NCBI GenBank assembly: GCA_022749755.1
Contig: CM040440.1
Location: forward strand, 22,307,269-22,371,268
Reading direction: 5' to 3'
Source: Azadirachta indica
Lineage: Eukaryota > Streptophyta > Magnoliopsida > Sapindales > Meliaceae
Length of the DNA stretch: 64,000 nt
Under the pieces are notes generated by a model, which was not told where the DNA came from, did no database searches, and saw only the letters and a program-made list of their open reading frames with translations. Each line of letters opens with the position of its first letter. Position 1 is the first letter of the stretch. A program made the translations under genes and the position numbers. Positions 13,846 through 27,298 of the stretch are shown one piece after another.

Positions 13846-16658
13846 TTATTTTTAAATATTTTAAAATAAAAAATAAGTATATCATTAAAATTTAAATTTT
13901 TGTCATGTTTAGAATTAAAAAAAAAAAAAAACGCTACTTGAGTTTAATATCGAATTAATCTCAGTATATGTCCTAATATAATGTCTCGAAATTTAGAAAT
14001 GAAAAAGATAAAAATTTTCTAAGATTGTATAATAATTGGATGAAGTAAACAGTGTGTGGATAAACATTCGACAACAAATAAGGATGTATGGATTTTGTTG
14101 GCCATTTTTGGAAATTTAAGTGGCTGCAGGTGAGGACGAATTTTAGGTCTAACAAACTCTGGGTTTAAATTTTTTCTTTTTTTTCTCTTGAAGAAGAGGA
14201 AAGGCTAACTGCATGAAGCAAGCAGGTAGTTGGAATTTATCATTGTTGCTGTTGTTACCAGTCTTTTTAGGCGTGTGGATGACTCTAATGTGTCAATCCT
14301 GCCAAGTCATGGAGAAATTCAACACACCTTTTGCATTCATTGGAGTGTAAAAGACTCAATGTTTCCAATTCTCTAAGAAAAGCCTCGATTGTAGCTGCTA
14401 TATCTCAGGCCAGAACACAGTTGCATAGTCGCCTCCTAGATTATTTTCATTTATTGTAGATTACTCAAAGCAAGCCCGCGACGCTAATTTTCTAACAGTT
14501 TCCTGTTATCCAAACAGGAAAAAGGGATACCTATTTCCGACCTAAACAAATTAGATGTCGACTGGTGCATTGAAGCAAGCAGGTTTTTCTTTGAAAAGCC
14601 AAATGAAGTTGGAGAAAATGAATGAGGATCACCCGATAATATTGCCACTAACTAGAAAGGCTAAAAGAAAATATATCCCATTACTTTAAAAAATTGGGAT
14701 TGACGACTTCCATTCTACAATGTCATCCATTAATACCTAATAATTTAGCAATTAATTATATAAATAGATATACACGTGATACAACATTATTAAATAATGC
14801 GGTGAAAATCTTTTTGGCCACCTTTAAGTATTATGTATGGAGCGTGGAGATAATAACCCATAGCATGATCCCCTTATTAAAGCTTAATCAGTTAAACTTT
14901 TTGAATTATTGATTAGTTAATTAGCATATTTAATTAAATTAACTGAATTTTAACGGCAATAAACGCGAAGGCGGGCCGACAATTTTGACAATTCATAGCT
15001 TCCACCAAAAGAAGATGAGGGAAGCATGCGATATCCTCGGAAAAGATAATCAAAATTAATTCTCAATGAAATATTATTCCAAACGAAAATTATCTTACAC
15101 CTGTTAAAGAGTGTTGGGTATGGAAATTGGTGATGTCATATTGCAGGGTTAAAAAAGTTAAAATATAGAACAAAAAGTCTTTTGGGTAAAGCGTGTAAAT
15201 GGGTTCTCAAGTGGGTTCTTTTATTAAATAATTTCACTGTGAATTTTTACCCTGAAAAACGACGAATTCGTGGAATCATGCGTCATTCCATCATCAACCA
15301 AGCTAAATGAAAGTAGAAAAATAAAGCATTTTAGGGTGTGCCCACTCACTGCGGAGAATATTTGGGCCACGGAAGCTATACCGGGCTCAAACTTTAGAGC
15401 TACAGACTCACTTAAAACATAATAAGGGCCCGTCCAACACAGGCTCTGGGAAGAGAGTTGAGCTTCGAAAAACTTATGTTTGTCCCAACAGAGGGTCGAG
15501 ATAATTGTTCATAACAAAATTTCTAGTGTAAGCATGAAGTAAGAAAATATTGAATGTAAATGAATTATTCGAGAATTTGTTTTATTTCATTTCATGAAAG
15601 TTGACAGCGAAGATAAGGCCCCATAAATAAATCGTTGAAATCCAGTTGTTCATTTCAGCTTTTATGAATTAATGACTTCACGCTTCCTGTGAAATTGGCC
15701 CCATCTTGACTCAGCTTTGATTATTGGACATCTTGAATCGACACGACCTTTTTTTTTTTGCTTTAAATTTTATCGTCCGTGTATAAATATATATATATAT
15801 ATATATATATAACCTTTTTAACTCTTTGCTATAATTTTAAGCATCCGATTCATTTAATTATTGTAACTTTAAGTATCCGTTTCATTTAATTTTAAAAATT
15901 TTATATTATTTTTTAAAAATAAAATATTAAAAATTTGTTCAATAAACTAATTATTTAAAATTATTTAAAATTTATTTTAAATGATTAAACAAATAATAAA
16001 TTTTTATTAAAAATTTTTAAAAACTCTGATGAAAAATTTATCCTAAACGGATTCTAAATTCTTTGATTTTAACCATTATTCAACTAAGATAAATGTGTGA
16101 TATATGTATTTATCGATGGTTGCGTAAAACAAATATAAATAAATCAATCGAGATATATATATATATATATATATATATTTTTGAAAAAAGTAGTAGTAGG
16201 GCAAACTGTTGGGTGCCTCAAGTGGTGTATTATGTATATTCCCTGGATTTAAGGCCAAATTTACAAAGATTGCAGCATATTATAAATGGTTCCTCTTAAA
16301 AAAATTTAGAAAAAGAATATGAAAATTAAAAAAAAAAATGGTCCCCTCCCTCCCATAGCTATTCTTTCTCTTCTTTTCTTTTCTTTTCTTTTGTAATCTT
16401 ATAGTGTGTTTCATTAAAAGAAACAATGTAGTTTCAGAGTTGTATGTCTCTTCAGTTTGCTCCTACGAGAGAAGTCGGTTGAGTACGGGATGGGAATTTG
16501 AGAACCCAAGTTTGCTGACGTACACGTGTCAAACACCTAATAGACCAAGTACAGAGTGAGAGTTTATTTATTTTTTAAAATATTTTCCTTTTCCTTTGTC
16601 TTTCTCCCTGCTTTTTAGGAACTCCATTGTTTTATGTTAAAAACTTTTCTGTAGGTAG

Positions 16659-16660
<2 letters not shown>

Positions 16661-16698
<38 letters not shown>

Positions 16699-16716
16699 TA
16701 TTATTATTATTATTAT
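16661..16716. repeat. (ATT)n microsatellite
   Basis: About eighteen TTA/ATT trinucleotides with one interruption. It lies in intergenic DNA. Confidence 0.95.
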
Positions 16717-18724
16717 CTTCTTTTTTTCAATGAAAATAATTAAAGCTTTCTGGTTCTGAAGTCTGTGCTGTACCAACTAATAGCCAAAGATTCCCTACTA
16801 CATCAAGTTAGCTCATAATAGCCGTACACGTGGCAGGCCTTTTATTTATCATTATGGGTCCCCCCGTCTTTGGATGCTCAATAACAAAACACGATAGATC
16901 GGACCTCAGTCTCTTTTAATGATACATCTTTATGACACTGAAAGTCAGCAATAGCAAAGAAATGCAGGCTTTATGTGAACTCTGTAACCACATAAAAACC
17001 CTAAACGCAAATAAATAAATAAACAATGTAAATCATCATATTATCTATTATTTAAAGTTAAAAGTTATTAAAAAAAAGGGGTTAAAAAACTGTAACATAG
17101 ATACTTTACTCTACGTACCCTCCTTATTATAACAAGCATGTCCTTTTCTCTTTTGTAGTATTTAAAAGTCGTCGATGATATTGACGAATGAGGAATGCCC
17201 ATCAATGGCTGGCGGGCGTTATGTTATATAAAAACTGCAGAGAAAACCGCTAAAAAGACCTCGTAGTCGTAGTTCATTTCTTGAACAAGTAATTTATATC
17301 AAAGTGGTTGTGGCATATATATATATATATATATATATTAATACTAACAGATCTGCAGAATCAGTGAATCACTAAAAATAATTGCAGAAACTACTGTTAA
17401 TTACATCGGCGCGTGAGTTAATGGTAAACTTTTCTTTTTTCTTTTTTGTTCATATGAAATTTGTTTTTACCATTTAACTACAAGCAAAAGGGATGGCATC
17501 GGAGATGGTGGCAGGACTCTTTACTAATTGGAAGCAGGCTGTTGTTAAGTTCTGTGCCAGTAGCGATATTTTACCTAGAGGAAAGGAGTAGTAAAGATAT
17601 AGAGGTGTTGGTTTTTACCATTTATTTCCAGAAAAATAATGCAGGTACCTGTTTCCTATTTTTCTTACCAATCCAAGAGAATGGCAAGCAGAAGGAGTGG
17701 TCACAATCAACCAAATCTGGTCAAGCTTTGCTGTTGTTTTAGGGAGATCTTTAATTATGTGGCGCCCATTTCGAGACACGTGTATGGCTTACCCTTTCTT
17801 TAACACTGTTTCCTATCCTTTACAGCCTGTGTTGCATTAAATGTTAAATAATGGACTCATTGTCACAAGTTCTTTTTTTTTTTTTTTTTTTTTTAAATTA
17901 TTAATGATAAATTCTACTTTATTTATTGACAACAAAAAGAAAAAAAAAATCTTCTTTTTCTACACTAATAAAATTTCTTGCTTTTATTCTAAAAATCTCT
18001 AAATAGACCCAGAGATTCTAATTCATTGACTCCATTTTTTTGAAAACTTAATATGAAATTATAACATATTATTATGATCGCCATTCTTGTATTAAAATTA
18101 ATATAAAAGAGAGAATTTTTGTGTTTAAATTTGAACTCTTAAAATTTTCTTCCAACATACAACAATTATAAAACCACCCACGGAACAATTAACAGAAGAA
18201 TGAGAGTCCTTCCTTTGTTAAGCATATCTACACATGGATCAGGATCAATGCTCACAAAATCGGGTGGCTGCAAATTGATCGTGCTCGATAACTGGGCCCC
18301 AAGTCCCAGTTTGAAATGGCATTTAAAATGGGGATGAAAATGTGGATAAATTATGAACTAGAGGAAAGAGGAATATTAGGAAGAAATTCAATGTCTGGGC
18401 AAGCGATTCTACATAGATTTGGAGGTGGAATAAGAATATTACACTCACGGGCCGTATAAGTGAGTGTGTAACACGCTCGATTCATGCAAGATTAGCAGTA
18501 CGTAACAGTTAGAACTATAAGATTCAGATGGAATTTTACGTGGAAAATGCATGCAAATTAGCTGTGATGGGACATTGTAGCACACGACCAGTTCACTGCG
18601 CGTGTACTACGTCCAATGCATCCTGGCCTCTTTGTAATGGACGATACCTTTAGCATAATTGCATAAATAAAAGAAAAAGCTTAGCTTCCTCTGGTGATCT
18701 CTCTGATTTTCTCGAGTCTTATCA

Positions 18725-18729
<5 letters not shown>

Positions 18730-18772
<43 letters not shown>
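18730..18772. repeat. (TC)n microsatellite in the SPL 5' leader or promoter
   Basis: About 21 uninterrupted TC dinucleotides lie about 360 bp upstream of the SPL start codon. CT-rich tracts are common in plant 5' leaders, and this one is probably transcribed or just upstream of the start site. Confidence 0.95.
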
Positions 18773-18775
<3 letters not shown>

Positions 18776-18837
18776 TATTGCAGTGCTCCACAGCCTCAAA
18801 GCTGATTCTTCTAATCAACACAGTTCAGCTTCAGTCC

Positions 18838-19011
18838 ATGCAATATTTCAATCTCGCACGTGCCTATCTTCTCTACTTCTCAGGTGCCACCTCCCTCTCC
18901 TCTATTCTCTCCCACACTGTAAACCATACTGCAGCTTTTCAGCTTCTCTCGGCCTCTAAGAGCCCTCACTCTTCGCTCCTCTTTCTCTCTTCTGTTCATG
19001 TTATCATTTAG
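18838..19011 (+). CDS. possible 57-codon upstream ORF of the SPL gene
   Basis: An ATG at 18838 opens a 57-codon frame that ends at 19011, 122 bp before the main SPL start. The peptide is hydrophobic and serine-rich and resembles nothing I recognise. If the transcript starts near the TC tract, this uORF would be in the leader and could lower SPL translation. Whether the leader reaches this far is not known. Confidence 0.3.
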   Translation: MQYFNLARAYLLYFSGATSLSSILSHTVNHTAAFQLLSASKSPHSSLLFLSSVHVII

Positions 19012-19133
19012 TTAAAACCCAGAATTTGCAAGCAGCAAAATCTCTTATTATATGCACTGCTGAAAAATCCATCAAAAGTAGTTGCTATCGAGCTATCGGA
19101 GTAGAAACTTGCTGCAAAATTTATTAGCGAGAG

Positions 19134-22100
19134 ATGGAAAACGGCGGGAACATGTTCATTAGCATTCTCGGCAACGACGATAGAGGGCAGTCGAGTACCA
19201 ACAATAACAATCATGCTTGGGAAAACATGTGGACGTTTAATCATTCACGATTTGATTTCGGTAACAGTAGCAGTTTGTACACCACCGCCACGACTGCGGA
19301 GGGAGAAACTACTCACATCACGCATTCAGACGCAAATACATCGCACGCACTCTTGTTTCCTCACAGTTTACATCATCGTCATCATCATAAACACCACAGC
19401 CAGTCTCTCTACGCCGGCGACGGGTCAAACTTGCACCCTGATCCACATCTCATGTGTTTGAAGCTCGGCAAGAGACACTATTTCGAGGATGCTACCGCGC
19501 TAGCTGACGGACAAGTGGCCGGTTTTTCTATAGTTAAGAAAGGTAAACACTACTACAGCTTTGGAGACGGTGTGGGTCCCTCGTCGTCTCCCGTTTTGGT
19601 GAGTTCCACGGCGGCGGTGCCTAGGTGTCAAGTTGAGGGGTGCCACGTGGCGTTGATCAACGCTAAGGAATATCACAGAAGGCATAAAGTCTGCGAGATG
19701 CACTCAAAAGCTCCCAAGGTGGTGGTTCTAGGGTTAGAACAGCGGTTTTGTCAACAGTGTAGTAGGTAAGGGTAACTTTATCACATCTCTCCTGTAGTGT
19801 TTGGTATCCTTCAAATTACGGTGCAAATATTTTTTCTAGCGATTTGTTCCCCGTTTTAATATATAAATAGAAGAAAAATTACAAATTGAGAGATTCGAAT
19901 TCTTGATTTTCTGGCCTAGTACTACATTAGAAATAACAAATAATAATTCAAAAAAAGGAAAGATAATTCGTTAATGGGTGGGAAATGGGTGTACGTATAT
20001 AGGTTTCATGTGGTGTCAGAATTTGACGACTCGAAGAGAAGTTGCAGAAGGAGATTGGCAGGTCACAATGAGCGCAGAAGAAAGAGCTCTCACGATTCTC
20101 TTTCCAGGAACTCTTCTCAAGGTAATTAATTTGGATTTTTATTTTATCTGTGTTTAATTAAGAGATTTATATGAAGTTTTTTATTCATATTTTTATAGCA
20201 TAAATTGCATGTGACATTATGATTATTACTATTAAATTGTACCTAGAGATGATCATTGTACTTTTCCAAGATGCACAGGGCTTTATTTCTTGGAATATAT
20301 ATCCGGTTTTCTTCGGAGAAACTGTTTAAGTTAGATACTTAATTAATTATACGTTCAAATTAGATTTTCAAAAGAGTGTCTGTCTCCTAGAAATATATTA
20401 TATATATATATATATATATATAAAAACCTGCACGGTTTATCATGCATTTCAATTTTTGACAATTGAATCGCAAGTTTCAAATTGCAGTTGCTTTCTTTTT
20501 AGTTATTAATTCTCTCCTGCTTTTTCCAAGGATTTTTGCCCTTAAAACAACTCAAAATACGTTAAAGTTTTTCGTATGTTTCAAACAAAATTTGAAAATC
20601 ATTAGCCGAAGAGTGAGTATGAAAAAACACCACAGCCACAATCAGTACTAACCGCGTGCTAGCTCCTTGTGGACTTAGTCAAGTATTGAAGTATGGTGAT
20701 TATAAAATCACAGTGGGATAAAAATTAACCTAACCATATATAATATCTGACCACTAATGTATAACTCTGAAATGTAGTTACTGATTCAATTCCAGTTTTT
20801 CACTTACAGTTGCCAAAGAATAGACATATCTTTTAGAGTAGTGTACTAAGTTCCACGAAATGCCATCTTAAGCCTATTATCAGTTTTGATGCTAAGTGAA
20901 ATATCTGACCACTAAAATTCTACACGTAACGCAAGGTTCGATCGTTTTAAGTCCATTAACAGTAGGAAAGTGAGATAGTATTTTTTTGATTTTGGTACGT
21001 AGCTATATTAATTGTCCCATGGTGTGCTTGAAAATTAAAAGGGACTACTTTCAGCACTCAAAGTTCCTTTCAGATTCTCTGATCTCTTACAGTACTGAAA
21101 GATTCTTATTAGATGCTTATCTGTGTTTTGGTTGCCCACATACCTTCTCTCAGAAATACATCTGGTTACATTCTAAATTAAAATTCCCGGCCAAGTCCCA
21201 AATTTTATTTATTTGGGAAATTAAAACAGATTAATTTAAGTTTTGATTAAGCTGCATAAATCTGTATCCATTCGCTGATGGATTGATTCATGGTGCACCG
21301 CTATCTGATTTGCTAGCTAGGTAGTGTCATTTAAAGACTTAAGGAGAAATGTTGTGGAGTCTACCTATTGAGTATTGATCAATGTTGCAATTTATTCTCT
21401 GTAAGAGAAAAGAATTAAACGTAATATTATCCTTTCAATTAATTTTTGAAACATTAGTTTGTTCACTAAATTTTGCTTTAATTCTTTCTTTGTTGTTAAT
21501 TTTCTCTTTTTATATATATATATATATATATGAATATATAGGTAATTTGACAAATTAATTAAGTCCCAATATAACTCTATTTTACGGACCAAACTAGACT
21601 TCCAACCATGCATGCATTCAATCAATGAACAAGAATAAGCCAACCTGCTGTACAATTTGCCTTCAAGAATGCAAAAACAGTATTAATGTTTCATGAGATT
21701 TCATATTTGCGTTCAATGAGGCGCTTTCAAGTTTCTTTAGTTGGTTAGTGAATGCAAACTCATCATTAGTTGCTACAGTTTCTTTTTAGATTCATAAGTT
21801 AGATTTAGCTTCAATGATCTCTCATTTTTTTAGCTTTGAATTCATTCACTTATATACTGAATAACATAAGCGCTTGATGGATGTACGGTGAGTTTCTATC
21901 ATCCATTAAAATAATTTACTTAATTTGTGTAAAAACAAACCTTGATATCTTTCTTTGAACACACACACACACACACACATATATTTTCCATGGTTGTTTC
22001 TAGTTGATATTTACGTGTGCAATACAAGGATTAATTACTTAATTCGTTTTCCCTTTGGGATATAAAATTGAAATCTTAAAGAGTACTGTGTTGTATTATC

Positions 22101-22992
22101 TGCAATAAATTAGTTCAATTGATCCTAACCACGTACGTACGTATGATAAATATTAACTCTTAGTCACCCGCAACGCCAAATTGAAAAATCATGCATGAAA
22201 ATTTTTAGCTTTAGATCGGATGACAAATGAATTGGGTTGAAGTGTGAATGAGATTTGTGTTCTGATAGTTCTCTGTGGATTACAACAATGATTGATTAGA
22301 TTCATTTGAAACTATAGAAGAGTTGTTTCTAAGAAAGTACATTGCATGCCGTCTTGGTTTTGCTATATATCAGGGGTAATATGAATTTTTACATAATATT
22401 GTTATTATGTGAATTATGATGTAGCAATTAAGCCAAATAAAGGAATTAAAATATATATTTATTGTGAACTCAAGAAAGCTGAAAGAACGTGTAAATAACA
22501 AATTTGATTTGATGATTTTGAACAGGTAACAAGTTGATGAGTGGGAGTTTTCGATCGCCAACAGGACGTGCTCTCTCTCTTCTGTCATCGAAAGCTGCCG
22601 CCGACTCTTGGGTTTCGTCACCCGATCTATCTTCAAGATGCAGTGCTGCACTGCGCGAGCTCATTGCCGAGAACCGTGCTGCCATACTTGCCAGGCATCT
22701 TATACTTGACCGTGATTTGCATTTGCACCATGTTGCCGAGGATCCTCATCAAACTGCTGGCCCCAGTTCTTTGACAAACAATCAGCAGCAAACATTACAC
22801 GAGCAGCAACGCTGGGGCGGATATCAAGAAACTAGCACACACGTAACTTTGGACTTAATGCAAGCGCCGAGCGGAGAATTTGGATATTTGACAATGAGAG
22901 GGAAAGCTCACAAGGAAGAAGAAGAAGAAGAAGAAGAAGAAGAAGAATGTTCTGAACTTTGGAGCTCGTTGGAGGGAGAAAATGTAGCTTGA
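19134..22992 (+). CDS. SPL: SBP-box transcription factor (SPL), miR156 target
   Basis: The exons are 19134-19765, 20003-20121 and 22526-22992, all with GT-AG introns. The 1218-nt sum encodes 405 residues. The SBP domain (about 164-240) binds GTAC-core DNA through two zinc sites: C165, C170, C187, H190, then C206, C209, H213, C225. A bipartite nuclear signal, [17 protein letters not shown] (222-238), overlaps its end. The first intron falls directly after QQCSR, the conserved position in SBP genes. The N-terminal third is rich in Asn and His. Exon 3 carries a perfect-looking miR156 site that encodes ALSLLS, so age-dependent repression by miR156 is expected. An 11-residue Glu run lies near the C-terminus. 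It is clearly not SPL8. It resembles the group often annotated SPL7- or SPL17-like, but I cannot fix the orthologue. Confidence 0.92.
22568..22587 (+). promoter_or_regulatory. miR156 target site in SPL exon 3
   Basis: The sequence GTGCTCTCTCTCTTCTGTCA is the canonical plant SPL target of miR156, in frame and encoding the ALSLLS motif. Cleavage or translational repression by miR156 is well established for SPL genes with this site. Confidence 0.95.
22915..22947 (+). repeat. (GAA)11 coding microsatellite
   Basis: Eleven perfect GAA codons encode a poly-glutamate run near the SPL C-terminus. A pure, single-codon tract of this kind is likely to vary in length between alleles without shifting the frame. 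Confidence 0.95.
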
Positions 22993-25123
22993 CGAAATGA
23001 AAAAGAAAACTTTGTGGATTCTAAGGTAATTGTGATCATTTACATTAATTTAATTGACAAGGAGAATTTAATTAATTAGCTACTCGCTCTCCTTAATTTG
23101 TTGTGTGATTATATATTATTAATCAAACCGTAAATTGGTTCATCATTTAACTGATAAGATCAATTATTGTTTCATTCAATCATCAAATATAAGTTGTATT
23201 TGAAAGAAAAAATTATTTAATCTTTGAACTCGGGAAGAATTTATCATTAATTATTATTATATATATCTTATCTTCCATCCTAGCGTTTATCCCTATGTGA
23301 ATAATACTTTGCTTAAACACGTCCAGTTTCTCTCCCTGTTGCAGTCCAAAAAATATGCCAAGTCTTCTGTAATAAAATAACCATAAAATATTACACATCT
23401 CTAATATTACAAGGAATTAGAGAAGCCCACCCACAAGAAAATAAACATCCTACTCTTCACGGAACTCTATCCGTTTATTTGATCCTTGAAGTGCATGCAC
23501 AAATTAAAATTGTGAAATTAAAAAAGATTTTACATTGACATTTACTTGCAATTAAGTAGGTTTAATTATATATACATATATGCATCAGGCCCATACCAGC
23601 TAGCGTGTAGAAATCAAGGCACAGTCACAGAATTCAAAAGGCAAAAGGCTGATAGGACGAAATTAAAACTGAAAATAGTATGAGATTCTTTTTGATTGAC
23701 TATGTATTTTCATGTTTCAAAACCTTAAAGGCTGGATAGTTTAGCAATTAAAATTTGGCAGTCATATGCGTGGAAAATGAAACCAACAAATAATTAAGGG
23801 GTGCCATTCTTCATTGCACTGAAACAATTATAATTATAAATTTGTAATTGCATGTTCACCAACTCTCTCTTCTGTCACTTTCACAAGCCTTGGTAAGTAG
23901 CAGCATATCAGAAATTCATGCAATTTTATGATAACCCATTTTGATAAACTTGTATAATTTAGTCAACAAACAGTTTGAAAAGTAAAATTTTGAAGGAAAA
24001 TTAAGGGATGTGCTTGATTGAAATCAATATTAATTAATGTCGACATATGAATGCACATGCAATTGTCTGCAATTTTATATCAAAGATTAGGCTGTCTTCT
24101 TAATTTGCAGAAAATTCCTGCTTGGACCCAAAACTTGCAAGTTTCAAGATCACTCACTTGTTGTACGTACCTTTCATACTTACTTTAGACCAACTGAAAA
24201 AAAAAAATTTGTATATAAGAGTTAACCTTTTATAGTCTGAGTGATTTTTTGGAAGCTTTTTTTCAATGGTAATTGATGGTAAATTTTTTAACATTGACAA
24301 TACATGCATGATTAATTATAAATAAATATTTTTAAAAGATCGAGATTTTGAGTAAGTTTCGCTATTATGCAATTTTTTTATTTTTTATTTTTTGAAACAG
24401 AAACAGAAAATTCATTGCTGGAAAAATTTACAACAAAACTTCAATTTCTTTCAGAATTTCTTCCAACCAAATAAGAGGTTTCGAAGTAGACAAGGCTATT
24501 TTAGCAAGATAATGCATTTTTTAAAATAAATTTTGAGAAGTCGTTAGTGTGTCGTAGCAAATAAATAAAGGGCGATAACTTTTATATATATATATATATA
24601 TATATCATTTATGAACTCAACATTTTGCCACTCTAATCAAAGACATCTTTAAAAATAAAGAAAAAAAAAAAAAGGTAAAACCTCTTTCGATGTTGTCCTA
24701 ATAATTATTTGTGAACCTATGACCATCTTCAATTATTTATGTTCTGATATGTGAGCAGGTTCAAAATCTGTTGCACAAAGTCTAGGCAGACCTTTAAATT
24801 TGTGCCTCAACTATTATCTAGTTTCTTTGGAGTATTATCAAATAGGTCCAAAAAGTTTTTTAAAAATAACAAATAAATATAGACTTTCATCATTTATAAT
24901 GAGTAAATCCTCGTCAGGCTTGAGCCATCAGGCAGAAACGAATTAGTTATAAATGATCGAAATGCGTTTTCATTCGTTATTTTATTAAACTCGAGGACCT
25001 ACTTGTTGTTTTATCTTATAGGAATTTTTTTTTAATTAATTAACGCCGAACTAGTATAAGTGGCTAGACAAAACGATTCCTAGACAGATTATAATATGAT
25101 GCAATGAGTCATTTAAAAGAGGG
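22993..25123. other. intergenic DNA downstream of the SPL gene
   Basis: This holds the SPL 3' untranslated region and then AT-rich DNA with no supportable gene. It includes a (TA)n run at 24583-24605 and long A and T runs. The stretch from about 24.88 kb to the foldback element has no feature I can name. Confidence 0.5.
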
Positions 25124-25132
25124 TAATTCAAT
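25124..25132 (+). repeat. left target-site duplication of the foldback element
   Basis: TAATTCAAT directly before the left inverted repeat matches TAATTAAAT directly after the right one at 8 of 9 bases. A 9-bp duplication is typical of Mutator-like elements. Confidence 0.55.
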
Positions 25133-27265
25133 GGAGAAACTACAATTACCCCCTCTTAAATCATATGTTACAATTACTCTAATTAGTTTAAAAAGGGATA
25201 TTGATATTATTCCTGACCTTTGGTCTAATAGGTAAATACCCCTCTGATGTTTGAGAAAAGACAAATACTCTCTTGATATTTGGATAAATAAGCAGATACT
25301 CCCCTGAACTTTTATTTCCGTTAATTAGCTAGTTAGTTTATTATCTTTTGTATTCCTCATCTTTTATATAATAATACTTTGATGTATAATTTATTTCAAT
25401 ATAATACTTTACTCCTTATTTTAATATTTTTCATAATATAATTTTTTTTTTTAAATGTAATAATTTAGTTCATATTTAATATTTTTTTCATAATATACTA
25501 AACACTAAATATATTTTTAATTTTTTATTTCAATAGAAAATTTGAAAAATAAAATATTATTAAAAAAATTTAAACAATAATTTAGATTAAATTCATATTA
25601 AAATATTTTAAAATCAAGTTAAAATATTTATATCCTTTTTTTTTACTCCAATAAATTTGATATTTAATTGTTAAAAGAATTTTGAAATATATTTTAACAT
25701 TTTATTCTTATATTAATATTTTTATTTAAAAGATTATATTAAATTTATTATATTTTATTGAGAAAAATTATGAAAATATAAATAAAAAAGCAAAAAAAAA
25801 TTAATATCATTTTTTAATAGAATTAGTAATTAAATATATTCTTGTTAACTAATATAATTTAATTTTAATTAAAAAAAAAGAAAAAAAAAAAGAAAATTTT
25901 TGATTATTTTTATTTGTAATACATATATAACAAGTATTTATTATTTATATTTTTATATATTTTTTTCAAAATATAATAAATTTAGCATATTTTTTAAAAT
26001 AAATATATTACATATAAAAATAAAAAGTTTAAAAATATTTCAATTAAATTTTTTAATAATTAAATATTTATTATTATAAAAGTGAAAGTAAAATATTAGA
26101 AATATTTTAACATATAAGTATGACTTATCTCATTATTTAAATTTTTTTAATAATTGTATTTTTTAAAATTTTTTATTAAAATAACAAATTAAAAAATTTG
26201 TTTATTCTTGAATATATTGTGAAAAAATATTAAAAATATATGAAAATATAAATAAAAATATAAACAATAAATACATGTTATATATATATTACAAATAAAA
26301 ATAATCAAAAATTTTCTTCTTTTTTTCTATTTTTTAATTAAAATTAAATTATATTGGTTCATAAGAATATAAAATATATTTAATTACTAATTCTATTAAC
26401 AAATGATATTAAATTTTTTCTTTTTTTTACTTTTTTATTTATATTTTCATAATTTTTCTCAAAAAAAATATAATAAATTTAATATAATCTTTTAAATAAA
26501 AATATTAACATCAGAATAAAATGTTAAAATATATTTTAAAATTCTTTTAACAATTAAATATCAAATTTATTGGAGTAAAAAAAAAAAAAAAAAAATGATA
26601 TAAATATTTTAACATGAGTTTTAAATATTTTAATATGAGTTTAATCTAACTCATTGTTTAAATTTTTTTAATAATATTTTATTTTCAAATTTTCTATTGA
26701 AATAACAAATTAAAAATGTATTTAGTTTTGAGTATATTATAAAAAAAATATTAAATATGAATTAAATTATTATATTTAAAAAAAATTATATTATGAAAAA
26801 TATTAAAATATGAAGTAAAGTGTCATATTAAAATAAAATATATATTAAAATATTATTATATAAAAGATAAAGAATACAAATGATAATAAATTAATCAGCC
26901 AATTAACAGAAATAAAAATTTAAGAGAGTATATGACTATTTATCAAAGTATTTATCTTTTATCAAATATTAAGGAGATATTTCTTTATCAGACCAAACGT
27001 CATAGTAGAAAATGTCAACATGACAGTTTAAAAAATACTAAATTCCCTGTCCGGACAGTTTTTTTAACGGGAAAAATTTGCATTTTAAGGGCAAAATACA
27101 CCATTGCTCTTATATTGACTGATGTAGGTCAAATATGATTTGACAATTCACTATATATGATTTTACAATTCTTTAAAACAAAAAGAATAAAATTAATTAA
27201 TTTTTAAGTTTATTTATACTTATATCTATATTTATATTTTATATATCTATATCTATATTAATATT

Positions 27266-27298
<33 letters not shown>

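Larger units (their letters stand above)
12842..18729. other. intergenic DNA between MMP and the SPL gene
   Basis: I see no gene that I can support. The stretch holds a candidate AT-rich MITE (about 13.27-13.85 kb), AT dinucleotide runs at 15787-15810, 16153-16178 and 17315-17338, an ATT-repeat and long T or A runs. Two short ORFs, 14213-14350 and 17493-17591, are discussed as findings. The last few hundred bases before about 18690 are presumably the SPL promoter. Confidence 0.5.

Noticed and set aside
22460..22490. miR396-like string (AACTCAAGAAAGCTGAAAG) before SPL exon 3
   Set aside because: It lies in the intron, matches only in part, and no foldback partner is visible nearby.
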